From positions 1 to 39,344 of the IMG/VR virus record IMGVR_UViG_3300021180_000028: a stretch of 39,344 nt of DNA; one strand, given 5' to 3'. Positions 1 to 7,228 of the stretch are shown one piece after another; within the stretch, counting starts at the first letter, position 1, and every line of letters starts with the position of its first letter. The notes beneath the pieces were generated by a model. The model was not told the origin of the DNA and ran no database searches. It was given only the letters and a program-made list of their open reading frames with translations. The translations under genes and the position numbers were made by a program. This DNA is from a virus.

Positions 1-108
1 GTACACACCCTTGGACTTGATCCAGATCGGGGAACCGGGAAGCAGTGCCTCCTTGCAGCCACGGCACCGCACAGGACCGGCAGAGACGCCCCACTCCGGA
101 TAGCTCAC
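1..108 (-). CDS. Partial CxxC protein, cut by window edge
   Basis: The last visible frame of the leftward operon begins at a GTG and leaves the window after 36 codons. A CxxC pair (RCRGCK, C15 and C18) suggests the first knuckle of a zinc ribbon; the second would lie outside. No Shine-Dalgarno site is seen. Instead TAGACT ends 6 bases before the GTG, the arrangement found at other operon heads here, so it may have its own leaderless promoter. Function unknown. Confidence 0.5.
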   Translation of the reverse strand, partial: MSYPEWGVSAGPVRCRGCKEALLPGSPIWIKSKGVY

Positions 109-112
109 AGTC

Positions 113-325
113 TCAGTCTAGGCCGGCGACGTAATCCAGGTAAGCCTTCAGCCCGACCTGGATCGCCGCGATCAGGTCTTCGGCGTGCTCAGGGCTCAGG
201 TGCAGATCGGAATACAGCTTATTGCCCCTGGCGTCCACCGGGGCCTTGACCCAGATGTGGCCGTCCTGAGCCGGCGGGGGCGGGACGTACTGTGCCTGGA
301 AGTTCTCCGTGTTCCGCTCGGTCAC
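113..325 (-). CDS. Small hypothetical protein (70 aa)
   Basis: Not recognised. The GTG start overlaps the stop of the DUF4406 gene by four bases (GTGA), which favours it over the longer upstream extension that would run across that gene. The product has a proline-rich N-terminal stretch (YVPPPP) and a predicted helical C-terminal half (HAEDLIAAIQVGLKAYLDYV). It is probably co-translated with the upstream nucleotide-related genes. Confidence 0.7.
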   Translation of the reverse strand: MTERNTENFQAQYVPPPPAQDGHIWVKAPVDARGNKLYSDLHLSPEHAEDLIAAIQVGLKAYLDYVAGLD

Positions 326-765
326 CCGATTCCTTTCCCCGCCTGTCCGCCTAGTTCCATAATGGGCGGCAGCGCGCAGGCAAGCAAGGACAGCCCCCCG
401 TAGTTCCGCAGGAAGGGGCCGTACTCGTACACGGGCCTGCGCAGAGCCTGAGCACAGGCGACTTCGCTGATAGCGCCGGGACTGTCCGTCCAGCTCGGGC
501 CGGCCACCACGCAGTCCGCGTACCGCGCGATCCACGTCCAGTCCCAGCCGAGCGCGACGTCCTGACGGAAACCCAGTGCCGCCGCCTCTTCCAGGGAGCC
601 GGAGGAGACCCTGAGCGGCTCGAAGCCCAGTTCCCGGTCGTGCTCCACCGGATTGCACACTTCCGTGATGCCGGGCAGGGACCGGAGCTTCACCGTGGCA
701 CCGTCGAACCAGTGCGCGTTGAAATACGGCAGGCCGGTCATCTTGCCGGCGAGATAGATCCTCAC
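322..765 (-). CDS. DUF4406 family protein (nucleoside deoxyribosyltransferase-like fold)
   Basis: The N-terminus MRIYLAGKMTGLPYFN matches the typical opening of DUF4406 proteins, which are small phage proteins related in fold to nucleoside 2-deoxyribosyltransferases. Members are presumed to act on nucleotides or nucleosides in the cytoplasm; the substrate here is unknown. The 147-residue length is usual for the family. A central CVVAGPSW segment followed by SPGAISEVACAQ resembles the family's second conserved block, with the Ser and Glu that face the ligand pocket in deoxyribosyltransferases. It overlaps both neighbours by four bases, so it is in a translationally coupled operon with DUF6378 and DUF3310 genes. 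Family call is by motif recognition; enzymatic activity is inferred. Confidence 0.85.
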   Translation of the reverse strand: MRIYLAGKMTGLPYFNAHWFDGATVKLRSLPGITEVCNPVEHDRELGFEPLRVSSGSLEEAAALGFRQDVALGWDWTWIARYADCVVAGPSWTDSPGAISEVACAQALRRPVYEYGPFLRNYGGLSLLACALPPIMELGGQAGKGIG

Positions 766-1421
766 TTATGGCACCGGGACTCATGCTCGGCGTACGGCGC
801 GGCGGCACTTTCGGTGAGCCGTACCCACCGGTCGCCGCTTTCCTTCAGCCAGGCGCGTCCTGCCGGATCTCGCACCCAGCACACGCCCATGCACTGCATG
901 ACCCTGCCGGGGGGCTGCCAGGGGAGAGCCTGGTCGTAAGCTGGCTCCGGCGCGGGGAAAGACCGGACACGGCCAGGGCACGTATCCCAGTGCATGCCCG
1001 TAGAGGCGAAATAGCCGCACTGGCAGTTCTCCGGTACAGGGTTCTGCGAGCACGCCGGACAGCGGGATTTCCCGTGAGCGGGGCAGCGAGGCTCTGCACA
1101 GTCGCACGCGGATTTGTGCCCGCACGGGGACTCCTCAGCCGCCTCGTCCAGGCGTTCCATCGTCAGCATGTAGCCGACGACATCCACGCGGGAGTCGCGG
1201 TACAGGGGGGAGTTCACCAGGCGCGCCAGCTTGAGCCCGGTCATCAGGACGGCCACCCGGTGCGCGTCCAGTTCCGCGCCGTCCTTCAGCACGTCCTGGA
1301 GAAGACCCGACCACACCCTGGCGATGATCGCGAAATCGGCGCGGGGATGGCCGTAGCTGGCGGCGCGAGCCCCGTATACGAGGTCCCGCGCCTCCTGCTC
1401 GATGCCCTTCTCCTCAGGCAC
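762..1421 (-). CDS. DUF6378 domain protein with Cys-rich C-terminal half
   Basis: Residues 1-95 match the DUF6378 pattern of phage proteins: a conserved YGARAASYGHPRADF motif, an all-helical body and the block RDSRVDVVGYMLTMERL. The fold resembles MazG-like helical bundles, but no pyrophosphatase activity is established. Residues 98-150 are unusual: a dense run of Cys and His (CGHKSACDCAEPRCPAHG, then CPACSQ and CQCG) that could bind two or three zinc ions. The last 60 residues look like a small Trp-rich domain. It sits between DUF4406 and DUF3310 genes with 4- and 8-base overlaps. The fusion of DUF6378 to a zinc-rich tail is the odd feature. Confidence 0.8.
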   Translation of the reverse strand: MPEEKGIEQEARDLVYGARAASYGHPRADFAIIARVWSGLLQDVLKDGAELDAHRVAVLMTGLKLARLVNSPLYRDSRVDVVGYMLTMERLDEAAEESPCGHKSACDCAEPRCPAHGKSRCPACSQNPVPENCQCGYFASTGMHWDTCPGRVRSFPAPEPAYDQALPWQPPGRVMQCMGVCWVRDPAGRAWLKESGDRWVRLTESAAAPYAEHESRCHK

Positions 1422-2040
1422 GATCCTTAGCCTCCAGGCGCGGCAGCACGGCCTCCCAGAAACGCTCGGGCGGCACGTCGTAGGTGTCCCCGACCCTCTT
1501 CTGCTCGTCAGCGTTATTCACCTGCAAAATCAGGCACTTCACGCTGCGCTTGCCCCGGGTCTTGGTCACCTGCTCAACCTGGACCCTGCACTCGTCCGGC
1601 GTCCCGGACTCCCAGGTCCAGGTTGAGTTAACGGACGGGAACACCTCATGCGCCTGCACCGGGACCGTGTCGCCGGCGGACACAGCCTTCAGGGGCGCGG
1701 TTTCCGGCAGCACGCCGGCCCACGCCTCCCCGGCGGCTGTCATCTGGTCGTAGATGCCGGGCGTTTCACCGCCATCGCCGTGGAGCCGGCCAGGGAAGTT
1801 CAGGGAAGCGGCAGCGCGCTCCTCGCGCTCAGCCGCCTCTGCCTCCAGCGCCCCGATCTCCCGGTCCAGGTACCAGCGGGCCTTCCGGAGATCTTCGAGA
1901 TGCGCACCCTTCTGCGGACGGCCGATGTACTTGACCGCGTTACCGAGCCGGAAACCAAGGCCCCACGCCTCGATGACCTTGATGGCTTCATAGGGATTTT
2001 CGTCCCCGCCGTAGTAAGCGGGGTGATCGACGTCAGTCAT
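1414..2040 (-). CDS. DUF3310 domain protein with C-terminal extension
   Basis: Residues 4-52 carry the DUF3310 signature: HPAYYGG, then EAIKVIEAWGLGFRLGNAVK, then DLRKARWYLDREI. DUF3310 occurs in many phages as a short protein, sometimes called SaV-like or nucleotide-kinase-like, whose biochemical role is unproven. The roughly 130-residue C-terminal part is not part of that family; it resembles a small beta-rich domain (TVPVQAHEVFPSVNSTW onward). The ATG overlaps the stop of the 53-residue gene upstream (ATGA). Domain call is firm, function is not. Confidence 0.85.
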   Translation of the reverse strand: MTDVDHPAYYGGDENPYEAIKVIEAWGLGFRLGNAVKYIGRPQKGAHLEDLRKARWYLDREIGALEAEAAEREERAAASLNFPGRLHGDGGETPGIYDQMTAAGEAWAGVLPETAPLKAVSAGDTVPVQAHEVFPSVNSTWTWESGTPDECRVQVEQVTKTRGKRSVKCLILQVNNADEQKRVGDTYDVPPERFWEAVLPRLEAKDRA

Positions 2041-2198
2041 GCGCCCTCCCAGGCAGGACTACAGCCCTCGTGCAGGCAGACCGTTTTCACGCCCGCAGGC
2101 TCGCCCTCATCGTAGCTAACTCGCAAGAACGCGTCCCCGTGCATGAAAAATTCCAGGGCGCTCCGCAGAAGTTCGTCATCGTCCAGGACTTCAGTCAT
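2037..2198 (-). CDS. Small acidic hypothetical protein (53 aa)
   Basis: Not recognised. A clear AAAGGAG site lies just upstream of the ATG, and the stop overlaps the DUF3310 start by four bases. The product starts MTEVLDDDELLRSALEFFMH and ends in a short Cys/His segment (CLHEGC) that might hold a metal. Part of the leftward operon. Confidence 0.75.
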   Translation of the reverse strand: MTEVLDDDELLRSALEFFMHGDAFLRVSYDEGEPAGVKTVCLHEGCSPAWEGA

Positions 2199-2397
2199 GC
2201 GGACTCCTTTCATGCGGTGTCAGCTTGCCATCGAGTACCTGGCCTTCCGCGAACGCCAGCCAGTAGAGCGCGTCCGCGAGACCGCCCCGGACAGCGCCGT
2301 CTCCCTGGGCTTCGCCGTCTTCTTCGATGTGGAGCCCGTACAGGCCCTTGCGCCCTGCGGTCTCCTCTTCGAGGACGGTCATCACGTAAGACTTCAT
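2191..2397 (-). CDS. Small hypothetical protein (68 aa)
   Basis: Not recognised. The protein begins MKSYVMTVLEEETAG and contains a helical segment ADALYWLAFAEGQVLDGK. It starts in a four-base overlap with the gene before it and overlaps the next by eight bases. Acidic and probably cytoplasmic. Confidence 0.7.
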   Translation of the reverse strand: MKSYVMTVLEEETAGRKGLYGLHIEEDGEAQGDGAVRGGLADALYWLAFAEGQVLDGKLTPHERSPHD

Positions 2398-2666
2398 GCG
2401 GTAGCAGCTTGCCGGCGAGCGCCAGCCGTGTACCAGACACCGCCGTGAAACTCGGAAGAGAGCGGATCGTCGTTACCGTCCTGTGCGGCCAGGCGGCGCT
2501 CGAACTCGTGCTTGACCGCCCAGGCGGTGTCCTGCTCGCCCTTGGTGCGCAAATGCGCGTAGGGCTCTACTTTGTCGTCCCCCTCGATCAGCCGGTCGCA
2601 GATGGCATACAGGTAACTGAGGGCGACGTCGTCCAGGGCTTCGGCCCACTGCTCGTCTAGTGACAT
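2394..2666 (-). CDS. First gene of leftward operon, hypothetical (90 aa)
   Basis: Not recognised. The 90-residue product is mostly helical (MSLDEQWAEALDDVALSYLY) with a charged middle. No Shine-Dalgarno site precedes the ATG. TAGGAT stands 6 bases upstream of it, which fits a leaderless transcript. It heads the chain of overlapping genes that includes the DUF3310, DUF6378 and DUF4406 proteins. Confidence 0.75.
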   Translation of the reverse strand: MSLDEQWAEALDDVALSYLYAICDRLIEGDDKVEPYAHLRTKGEQDTAWAVKHEFERRLAAQDGNDDPLSSEFHGGVWYTAGARRQAATA

Positions 2667-2700
2667 GGCGTCATCCTAACGCACCCCCTACCCTGGCAGC
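2667..2700. promoter_or_regulatory. Divergent leaderless promoter pair
   Basis: Only 34 bases separate two divergent start codons. On the minus strand TAGGAT (2678-2673) is followed by 6 bases and ATG. On the plus strand TACCCT (2689-2694) is followed by 6 bases and ATG. Both fit the actinobacterial -10 pattern TANNNT placed so that transcription would begin at or near the start codon. No good -35 boxes are visible. Inferred from sequence only. Confidence 0.5.
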
Positions 2701-3315
2701 ATGAGCGGCGAGACCATGGACAGCGCGAGCGGCTGGACCATCGACACCCTCAGGACGTACCTGGAAACCCTGCTGCGTGACCTGAGCGCCAAGCTGGACG
2801 AACGCTACGCGACGCAGACTAAGGCCACCGACGCCGCGTTCGTCGCTCAGCAGACGGCCATGAAAACAGCGTTCGACGCGGCGGACAAGGCCGTTCAGGC
2901 AGCCCTGACCGCGTCCAAGGAAGCGAGCGACAAAGCGGAGACCGCCGCAGGCGAGCGGTTCAGGGCCGGGAACGAGTTCCGTGGCCAGCTCTCCGACCAG
3001 GCCCGGACGTTCCTGCCGCGCGCCGAATACGAAAGCGCTCACCGGGCACTGGTGGACAAGCTTGACGAGGGGCTGAGCCGGCTTACCGAGCGGATGAACA
3101 CCCTGGAGCTGCGGCTGACTTCCCGGCTCGATCTCGGGGCCGGCAAAGACCAGGGAGTCAGTTCTTCGGTAGAGGACATCCGGTGGCAGACCACGTTTGC
3201 GCAGGCGCAGGACAAGGCCGCGACACAAGGGCGGCACTCACAGATTGCCCTCGTGATCGCGGCCATCTCGGCGCTAGCGGCCCTCGCCACGGTTCTTTTC
3301 GTAACCCTGCATTAG
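2701..3315 (+). CDS. Coiled-coil protein with C-terminal membrane anchor
   Basis: Residues 15-175 are long Ala-, Lys-, Glu- and Asp-rich helices with heptad-like spacing (TDAAFVAQQTAMKTAFDAAD, TASKEASDKAETAAGE). The C-terminal 25 residues form one hydrophobic segment (IALVIAAISALAALATVLFV), giving a tail-anchored membrane protein. Similar architectures occur in actinophage genomes near lysis genes, but no family is certain. A role as a membrane scaffold or holin partner is speculation. It is the only rightward gene in the first 7 kb and overlaps the end of the convergent 49-residue gene by four bases. Confidence 0.75.
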   Translation: MSGETMDSASGWTIDTLRTYLETLLRDLSAKLDERYATQTKATDAAFVAQQTAMKTAFDAADKAVQAALTASKEASDKAETAAGERFRAGNEFRGQLSDQARTFLPRAEYESAHRALVDKLDEGLSRLTERMNTLELRLTSRLDLGAGKDQGVSSSVEDIRWQTTFAQAQDKAATQGRHSQIALVIAAISALAALATVLFVTLH

Positions 3316-3461
3316 CCGTCGAAGTCCCCGCAGCGGGGGCCGTCCAAGCCAAGCCAGCGGCACAGGCGGACATGCTGGTCGGGCTGCACGCAATGCGGGC
3401 GCAGCGGGTTGGCGCGGTAAATGGCGACGAGAATAGTCACGATTGAGTTCATAGCCTGCAT
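3312..3461 (-). CDS. Small hypothetical protein (49 aa) next to tRNA
   Basis: Not recognised. ATG with GAGG four bases upstream. The product has a short hydrophobic N-terminus (MNSIVTILVAIY), then a Cys/His-containing tail (RPHCVQPDQHVRLCRW) and a third Cys. It begins 27 bases downstream of the tRNA gene on the same strand. A longer frame would read through the tRNA and was not chosen. Confidence 0.5.
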   Translation of the reverse strand: MQAMNSIVTILVAIYRANPLRPHCVQPDQHVRLCRWLGLDGPRCGDFDG

Positions 3462-3487
3462 AACCTCGCCGCCTGCGCGATTATTCC

Positions 3488-3564
3488 TGGTGGCGGGGGC
3501 GGGATTTGAACCCGCGATCTGCGACTTATGAGGCCGCCGAGGTGCCGAACTCCTCCACCCCGCT
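3488..3564 (-). tRNA. tRNA with CAT anticodon, initiator-like (tRNA-fMet type)
   Basis: A complete cloverleaf reads on the minus strand: acceptor AGCGGGG with CCCCGCC, D-stem GAGG/CCTC, anticodon stem GCGGC/GTCGC with loop CTCATAA, T-arm GCGGG-TTCAAAT-CCCGC, discriminator A and an encoded CCA. Three traits match bacterial initiator tRNA: the 1-72 pair is mismatched (A-C here, C-A in E. coli), the D-stem has A11-U24, and the body closely follows GCGGGGTGGAG. The three consecutive G-C pairs of initiator anticodon stems are not intact (GGC/GTC). An elongator Met tRNA or an Ile tRNA with modified CAT cannot be excluded. Confidence 0.9.
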
Positions 3565-3570
3565 ATGATC

Positions 3571-3611
3571 CCCGGACGACGACAGCGTGCAGGGCGCTTC
3601 CGCCGTCCGGG
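3571..3611 (-). terminator. Hairpin after the GH12-like gene
   Basis: CCCGGACG and CGTCCGGG form a perfect 8-bp stem around a 25-base loop between the end of the secreted hydrolase gene and the tRNA. There is no T-run, so it may be an RNA-processing or pausing structure rather than an intrinsic terminator. Confidence 0.35.
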
Positions 3612-3627
3612 ACTAGCGTCAAGCCTA

Positions 3628-4854
3628 TCAGCTAGCCGGGTAGCCCGTGATCGTGTACTTGGCCACCGAGAAGTTCTGCGTGCCATTGGTCTGGCAGATC
3701 TCGAAGCCGTAGTTGATCGCGGTGTAACCGCTATTGGCCGGCAGGAGACCATGGCTGATCTCGTACTGGACCATCGCCTGGACATCCACGGAACCGGAAT
3801 CCTGCTGAGCGCCGGGGAGGTACCAGATGTACTCGACGTTGTCATTGACCGCGTCCGCCGCAGCGGGCGTGCCGTTCACGCACAGATCCCAGCTCTCGAC
3901 GGGCACGCCATTGGTGCCGCCGAACGAGACGTTAGTCGCGACGACGCCCATGTAGGTGTCGGACGGGCTGGAGGAATTCGCCGGCTGGCCGGTACCGCAT
4001 GCCAGGCCAGGCGTATCCCCGAGACGATTCTGCTGGTCGGTCCAGATCATCGTCTCGCCGTTCCACGCATTGGTCCACACGTCGTACGCGCTCTCGGCGG
4101 TCACGCCCGAGGCGGCGGCCGGCATCGCGCTGGTGTAGCTCGATGTCACGTCGCTGAAGTCGCTCAGCGGGACCGTGGCCGGCTCGCCCGTGCTCCAGTC
4201 GTTGTTGTTATAGGTATCGCTCTGGGTGGATACGTACGCCGCGACGCAGCCCCCGCACGCACTCGCCTGCGCTGCCGTGACGTTCACTGCCGCCGCCCAG
4301 TCCTCGGGACTGTTCGCGCCAAGGGTGGACGTCCAGCCGTTACCGCCGACCGCCTGGTTCTCCACGGTGGTGGGGCCGTCACCGGTATTACCGGGCGGGA
4401 AGTCGTTCACGCTCGGCGCGACCGCCGGATCGGAATACGGGCCGCAGTCGCCGCCAGGCGCGGGACCGGTCGTACACGAGAACGTGCCGCCTCCGCCGCC
4501 GCCCGACGAGGTCGTGGTGAAGGACTTCCAGCCGGTCCACGCGCCTGTGGGCGTGTAGCTCGACACGCGCCACCGGTAACCGGTGCTGGCGGTAAGCGGG
4601 CCGACATTGTGCGCGTAGGTATTAGCCGTGTTGGCGCTGGCCACCAGGGAATCGTCGCTGCTGCGTTCCACCTGGTAGTGGTACACGCTGCTGCCGGACA
4701 CCGCTGACCAGCCGAGATTCACGTAGGTGGAGTAAGGCGTGTCAGACATGCCGGCCGGTGCCGGCTGACTGGCGAAGGCCGGGCCTGCGACAGCCAGGGT
4801 AAGACCGAAGGCGGCCACAAGGGTGACCAGGATGGCGAGGGTACGCCGCTTCAT
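3628..4854 (-). CDS. Secreted GH12-like glycoside hydrolase with Fn3 domain
   Basis: A Sec signal peptide (MKRRTLAILVTLVAAFGLTL, cleavage near AFA at 26-28) is followed by an Fn3-type domain at about 33-115, a Gly linker and a jelly-roll domain at about 125-408. GH12 family landmarks are visible: YDVW at 257-260, the nucleophile block ETMIW (E267) and the acid/base block YGFEI (E385). GH12 enzymes retain configuration and cut beta-1,4-glucans or xyloglucan. Six Cys suggest disulfides in the exported form. The ATG has GGAGG upstream. A second GH12-like gene lies at 31 kb. Substrate is unknown; cellulose-like exopolysaccharide or host surface glucan are reasonable guesses. The family call rests on motif order, not a search. 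Confidence 0.75.
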   Translation of the reverse strand: MKRRTLAILVTLVAAFGLTLAVAGPAFASQPAPAGMSDTPYSTYVNLGWSAVSGSSVYHYQVERSSDDSLVASANTANTYAHNVGPLTASTGYRWRVSSYTPTGAWTGWKSFTTTSSGGGGGGTFSCTTGPAPGGDCGPYSDPAVAPSVNDFPPGNTGDGPTTVENQAVGGNGWTSTLGANSPEDWAAAVNVTAAQASACGGCVAAYVSTQSDTYNNNDWSTGEPATVPLSDFSDVTSSYTSAMPAAASGVTAESAYDVWTNAWNGETMIWTDQQNRLGDTPGLACGTGQPANSSSPSDTYMGVVATNVSFGGTNGVPVESWDLCVNGTPAAADAVNDNVEYIWYLPGAQQDSGSVDVQAMVQYEISHGLLPANSGYTAINYGFEICQTNGTQNFSVAKYTITGYPAS

Positions 4855-4877
4855 GGAACCTCCAGGGATCGGGGCGG

Positions 4878-5303
4878 TTAAAGGATACCGCGCGCGTGCT
4901 TTTCCCGGGCGGCAGCGCGCTTCCGGGCGAATTCCAGCTCCCGCATGCGCTCGTCAGCGAGCCGGCCGGCCTTCGAGCTGCGGAAACCCTGCCGGATGCG
5001 CGCGATCTGCCGCGATAGCTCCAGGCGCATCCCCTCATCACGAGGCCCGCAGGTTTCGCGTGCGTCGAGCAGGATCTCGAACGCTTCGAGGCCCCGCGCG
5101 TCTTCTTTGCCCAGCTCAGCCCGGTTTGCCTCGATTTTGCGCCGGAACTCGGCAAAACGGGCCTTCCGGCGGGCCTGCATCGCCCTGATCGGGCCGTGAC
5201 AGGGGCAGAACACCTGGTCACCGACCTGTTGCCAGCCTTCGCGCAGCGCCGCGTCCTGATCGAACCGGAACTCCGGGCAGCCGTCCTCCGCACACTCTCC
5301 CAT
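4878..5303 (-). CDS. Helical protein with Cys/His N-terminus (141 aa)
   Basis: Not recognised. An N-terminal metal-binding pattern (C4, C9, then VFCPCHG at 32-37) precedes a long, strongly charged helical region rich in Arg, Glu and Ala. It might bind nucleic acid through a zinc site, but this is a guess. TAGAAT ends 6 bases before the ATG and no Shine-Dalgarno site is present, so its transcript may be leaderless and would continue into the secreted hydrolase 23 bases downstream. Confidence 0.75.
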   Translation of the reverse strand: MGECAEDGCPEFRFDQDAALREGWQQVGDQVFCPCHGPIRAMQARRKARFAEFRRKIEANRAELGKEDARGLEAFEILLDARETCGPRDEGMRLELSRQIARIRQGFRSSKAGRLADERMRELEFARKRAAAREKHARGIL

Positions 5304-5309
5304 GGCCCG

Positions 5310-5315
5310 ATTCTA
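5310..5315 (-). promoter_or_regulatory. Leaderless-type -10 (TAGAAT)
   Basis: TAGAAT on the minus strand is followed by CGGGCC and the ATG of the 141-residue gene. This is the closest match to the sigma-70 -10 consensus among the leaderless sites in this window. CTGTCA stands 16 bases further upstream and could act as a -35. Confidence 0.5.
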
Positions 5316-5425
5316 GCGGGCGGGTTTACACTGACAGCCGGTCTTGGGGCGCAGTTCAGGGGAAGTACACCTTCGATACCCAGGCTGAGCGCATCTTCCG
5401 CAAAATCGCGTAAACCGCGCTAAAC

Positions 5426-5440
5426 CGGCGAAAAGCGCCG
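5426..5440 (-). terminator. Weak hairpin downstream of the HNH gene
   Basis: CGGCG and CGCCG pair around a five-base loop, with a short T-containing tail (GGTTTAG) on the minus strand. The neighbouring sequence also holds two direct copies of TAAACCG. A weak terminator for the HNH gene is possible. Confidence 0.3.
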
Positions 5441-5456
5441 CATACCGTGTAAAACT

Positions 5457-6254
5457 CTAAGAATGCGCTTGATGCTCCGTGAGCCCTGAAGCCGCCCACC
5501 ACGGGTCCGGCGGAGTCAAGCCCCGCTTGAGGTAATAATACTGCTGCGCGCGATGCCGGTTAACTGTCACAGCGCAATCAGGGCATACGCGTCGCTGGCA
5601 GACCGCGTCACAGCCCTCACAACAGCAGACCCGGACTGGTTTCGGCGGTTTCGGAGGCTTAGGCTCCCGTTTCTTGCGCGGGGGCAGCAGCGCCAGCCGC
5701 GCTTTCGCCAGCAGCAGCTCGGGATGCTCGCGCATGAACAGTTTCTCGCCATCTGTCATGCGATTGTTCCGGCTCTGGTTGCAGGCGCGGTGAGCAGCCC
5801 GCTTATTGCCCTCGGCATCCAGGCCGCCGTAACTGAGCGGGATAATGTGGTCGATTTCAGGCGCGAGCGGGGTGTTCCACGGCGCGTCAGCGGAAATAGG
5901 GCGATCAGGGGTCTTACACCACGGCCCGAGCTGGCAAGCCCAGGCCGCGCGCTCGAAAATCTCGCGATCGGGGATGCCGTCCCACGTCTTCTGCTTGGCA
6001 AGCTTACGTGCACGGGACGAAGCTTTACGGGCTTCTCGCGGATCAACGCGCTGCGGGCGCGATTCGTTAAAGCATTTACGCGAGCAGAACTTGCCCTTCC
6101 GCTTCTGCGGCTTAAACAGGTTCCCGCACTGAGCGCAGGGCCTGTATCCCATCTTACGGCGGCACGGCTGACAGATCGGTTTGGCGCGTGAAGTCGCCGT
6201 GATCCAGAGCAGCCGGCCGCAAGCGAAGCAAGGCGTATTGGGTTTACTGGGCAT
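5457..6254 (-). CDS. HNH endonuclease with zinc knuckles
   Basis: The core EIDHIIPLSYGGLDAEGNK, followed by AAHRACNQSRNN, is a clear HNH (His-Me finger) motif at about residues 150-185. Upstream, CFACGR and CQPCRR form one zinc site and CAQCG with FCSRKC a second, and CEGCDAVC with CPDC lies near the C-terminus. HNH proteins nick or cut DNA; in phages they occur as homing endonucleases or packaging partners. The start was set at the ATG at 6254 because TACTGT ends 7 bases before it; the longer frame back to 6371 has no ribosome site. It borders the repeat-rich gap, which could suit a free-standing homing enzyme. Confidence 0.85.
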   Translation of the reverse strand: MPSKPNTPCFACGRLLWITATSRAKPICQPCRRKMGYRPCAQCGNLFKPQKRKGKFCSRKCFNESRPQRVDPREARKASSRARKLAKQKTWDGIPDREIFERAAWACQLGPWCKTPDRPISADAPWNTPLAPEIDHIIPLSYGGLDAEGNKRAAHRACNQSRNNRMTDGEKLFMREHPELLLAKARLALLPPRKKREPKPPKPPKPVRVCCCEGCDAVCQRRVCPDCAVTVNRHRAQQYYYLKRGLTPPDPWWAASGLTEHQAHS

Positions 6255-6261
6255 GGCGCAA

Positions 6262-6267
6262 ACAGTA
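6262..6267 (-). promoter_or_regulatory. Leaderless-type -10 (TACTGT) for the HNH gene
   Basis: TACTGT on the minus strand is followed by TTGCGCC and ATG. A GGGGAG stretch lies about 21 bases from the ATG, too far to be a ribosome site. Confidence 0.4.
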
Positions 6268-6329
6268 GCCGATTTCTCCCCCCGATCGCGAACTCGTCGT
6301 GAATTGTCGAGACGTGAACTCGCGTAACA

Positions 6330-6348
6330 GACGTTTTCGCAGGTCAGC
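6330..6348. repeat. 19-bp inverted repeat, left arm (partner at 7210-7228)
   Basis: GACGTTTTCGCAGGTCAGC is the exact reverse complement of 7210-7228, 860 bases away. A 14-bp partial copy (TTTTCGCAGGTCAG) stands at 7873-7886 in the same orientation as this arm. The spacing argues against one RNA hairpin and for a repeated protein-binding site. Confidence 0.8.
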
Positions 6349-6552
6349 GGCGCTTTTCGAGACTCGAACACGCGTTCGTCTCTTGGGTAATCCGACCCGG
6401 GGAGGGAATTGAGTCAGCAGGACGTCCTGCGTGGGAATGTCATAAAAAATCACCCTAAATTATGACATAGTACGATAAATCGTCTTTAATGGTGCTTTAA
6501 TGGTAAATATCGGACATATCGTATTATACCATCCTTTAATGGTACATAGCGT

Positions 6553-6609
6553 GCCATGGTGGGAATGTCATGCCATGGTGGGAATGTCATGCCATGGTGG
6601 GAATGTCGC
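6553..6609. repeat. Three tandem copies of a 19-bp unit
   Basis: The unit GCCATGGTGGGAATGTCAT is repeated three times head to tail (6553, 6572, 6591), the third diverging in its last bases. Each copy contains the palindrome CCATGG. GGGAATGTCAT also occurs once at 6433, and GGACATTCC appears in reverse at 6629. Confidence 0.9.
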
Positions 6610-6734
6610 ACAATGTCATGACATAACGGACATTCCACACTATGTCAGCATATAGCGTGACACTGCGCAGGTCGGCGGTCCGCGTGTCCGGTATGTCCTG
6701 ATATGTGCTGGTATGCGAGGTATGTCCGCAGTAG

Positions 6735-6746
6735 TGGTCTAGACCA
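6735..6746. repeat. 12-bp perfect palindrome
   Basis: TGGTCTAGACCA is a perfect palindrome centred on CTAG, 10 bases before the 22-bp array, whose units also centre near CTAG. Confidence 0.6.
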
Positions 6747-6756
6747 TACGACCGTC

Positions 6757-6910
6757 AGTAGTTAGCCTAGCTAACCATAGTAGTTAGCCTAGCTAACCAT
6801 AGTAGTTAGCCTAGCTAACCATAGTAGTTAGCCTAGCTAACCATAGTCGTTAGCCTAGCTAACCATAGTCGTTAGCCTAGCTAACCATAGTAGTTAGTTA
6901 GCCTAAGTAA
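6757..6910. repeat. Six-copy 22-bp iteron-like array, plus a decayed copy
   Basis: Six head-to-tail 22-bp units start at 6757, 6779, 6801, 6823, 6845 and 6867. Each contains the inverted repeat GTTAGC-CTA-GCTAAC. The first four are identical; the last two share one change (A to C at the fourth base). A degenerate seventh copy follows from 6889. A 22-bp period is about two helical turns, so the sites lie on one face of the DNA, as in iteron arrays bound by plasmid or phage initiator or partition proteins. Confidence 0.9.
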
Positions 6911-7209
6911 CGAATATGGCCGATGTCCGGAATGTCCGTATTGCAAGCAAACCACACCTATACGGTCGGCATTACCTACATACCGCGTATCCGCTGGTCA
7001 ACCGTACGATTAGAACAATCTAGCGAAGCCCCTTACACTATACCTGTACATGCTAGTACATGCCTGTAGGTTCAGCCCTGTGACCTGCGCGAATACACAA
7101 ACCGGACAAATGCTACGAAATTGACAGAATGCCGATAGGGTCATCCGCTACCCAGAACCGGGTTGAGTGCCTGAGAATCGCTCTCCGGACCGTACAGAGG
7201 GTATTGGGT

Positions 7210-7228
7210 GCTGACCTGCGAAAACGTC
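7210..7228. repeat. 19-bp inverted repeat, right arm
   Basis: GCTGACCTGCGAAAACGTC, exact reverse complement of 6330-6348. CTGAC before and GTCAG after the core also let this copy fold on itself (GCTGAC with GTCAGC), which the other copies do not share. Confidence 0.8.

Noticed and set aside
3565-4707. 380-codon plus-strand frame
   Set aside because: Antisense shadow of the secreted GH12-like gene; Arg/Val/Gly-rich with no motif or ribosome site, and it begins inside the tRNA side region.
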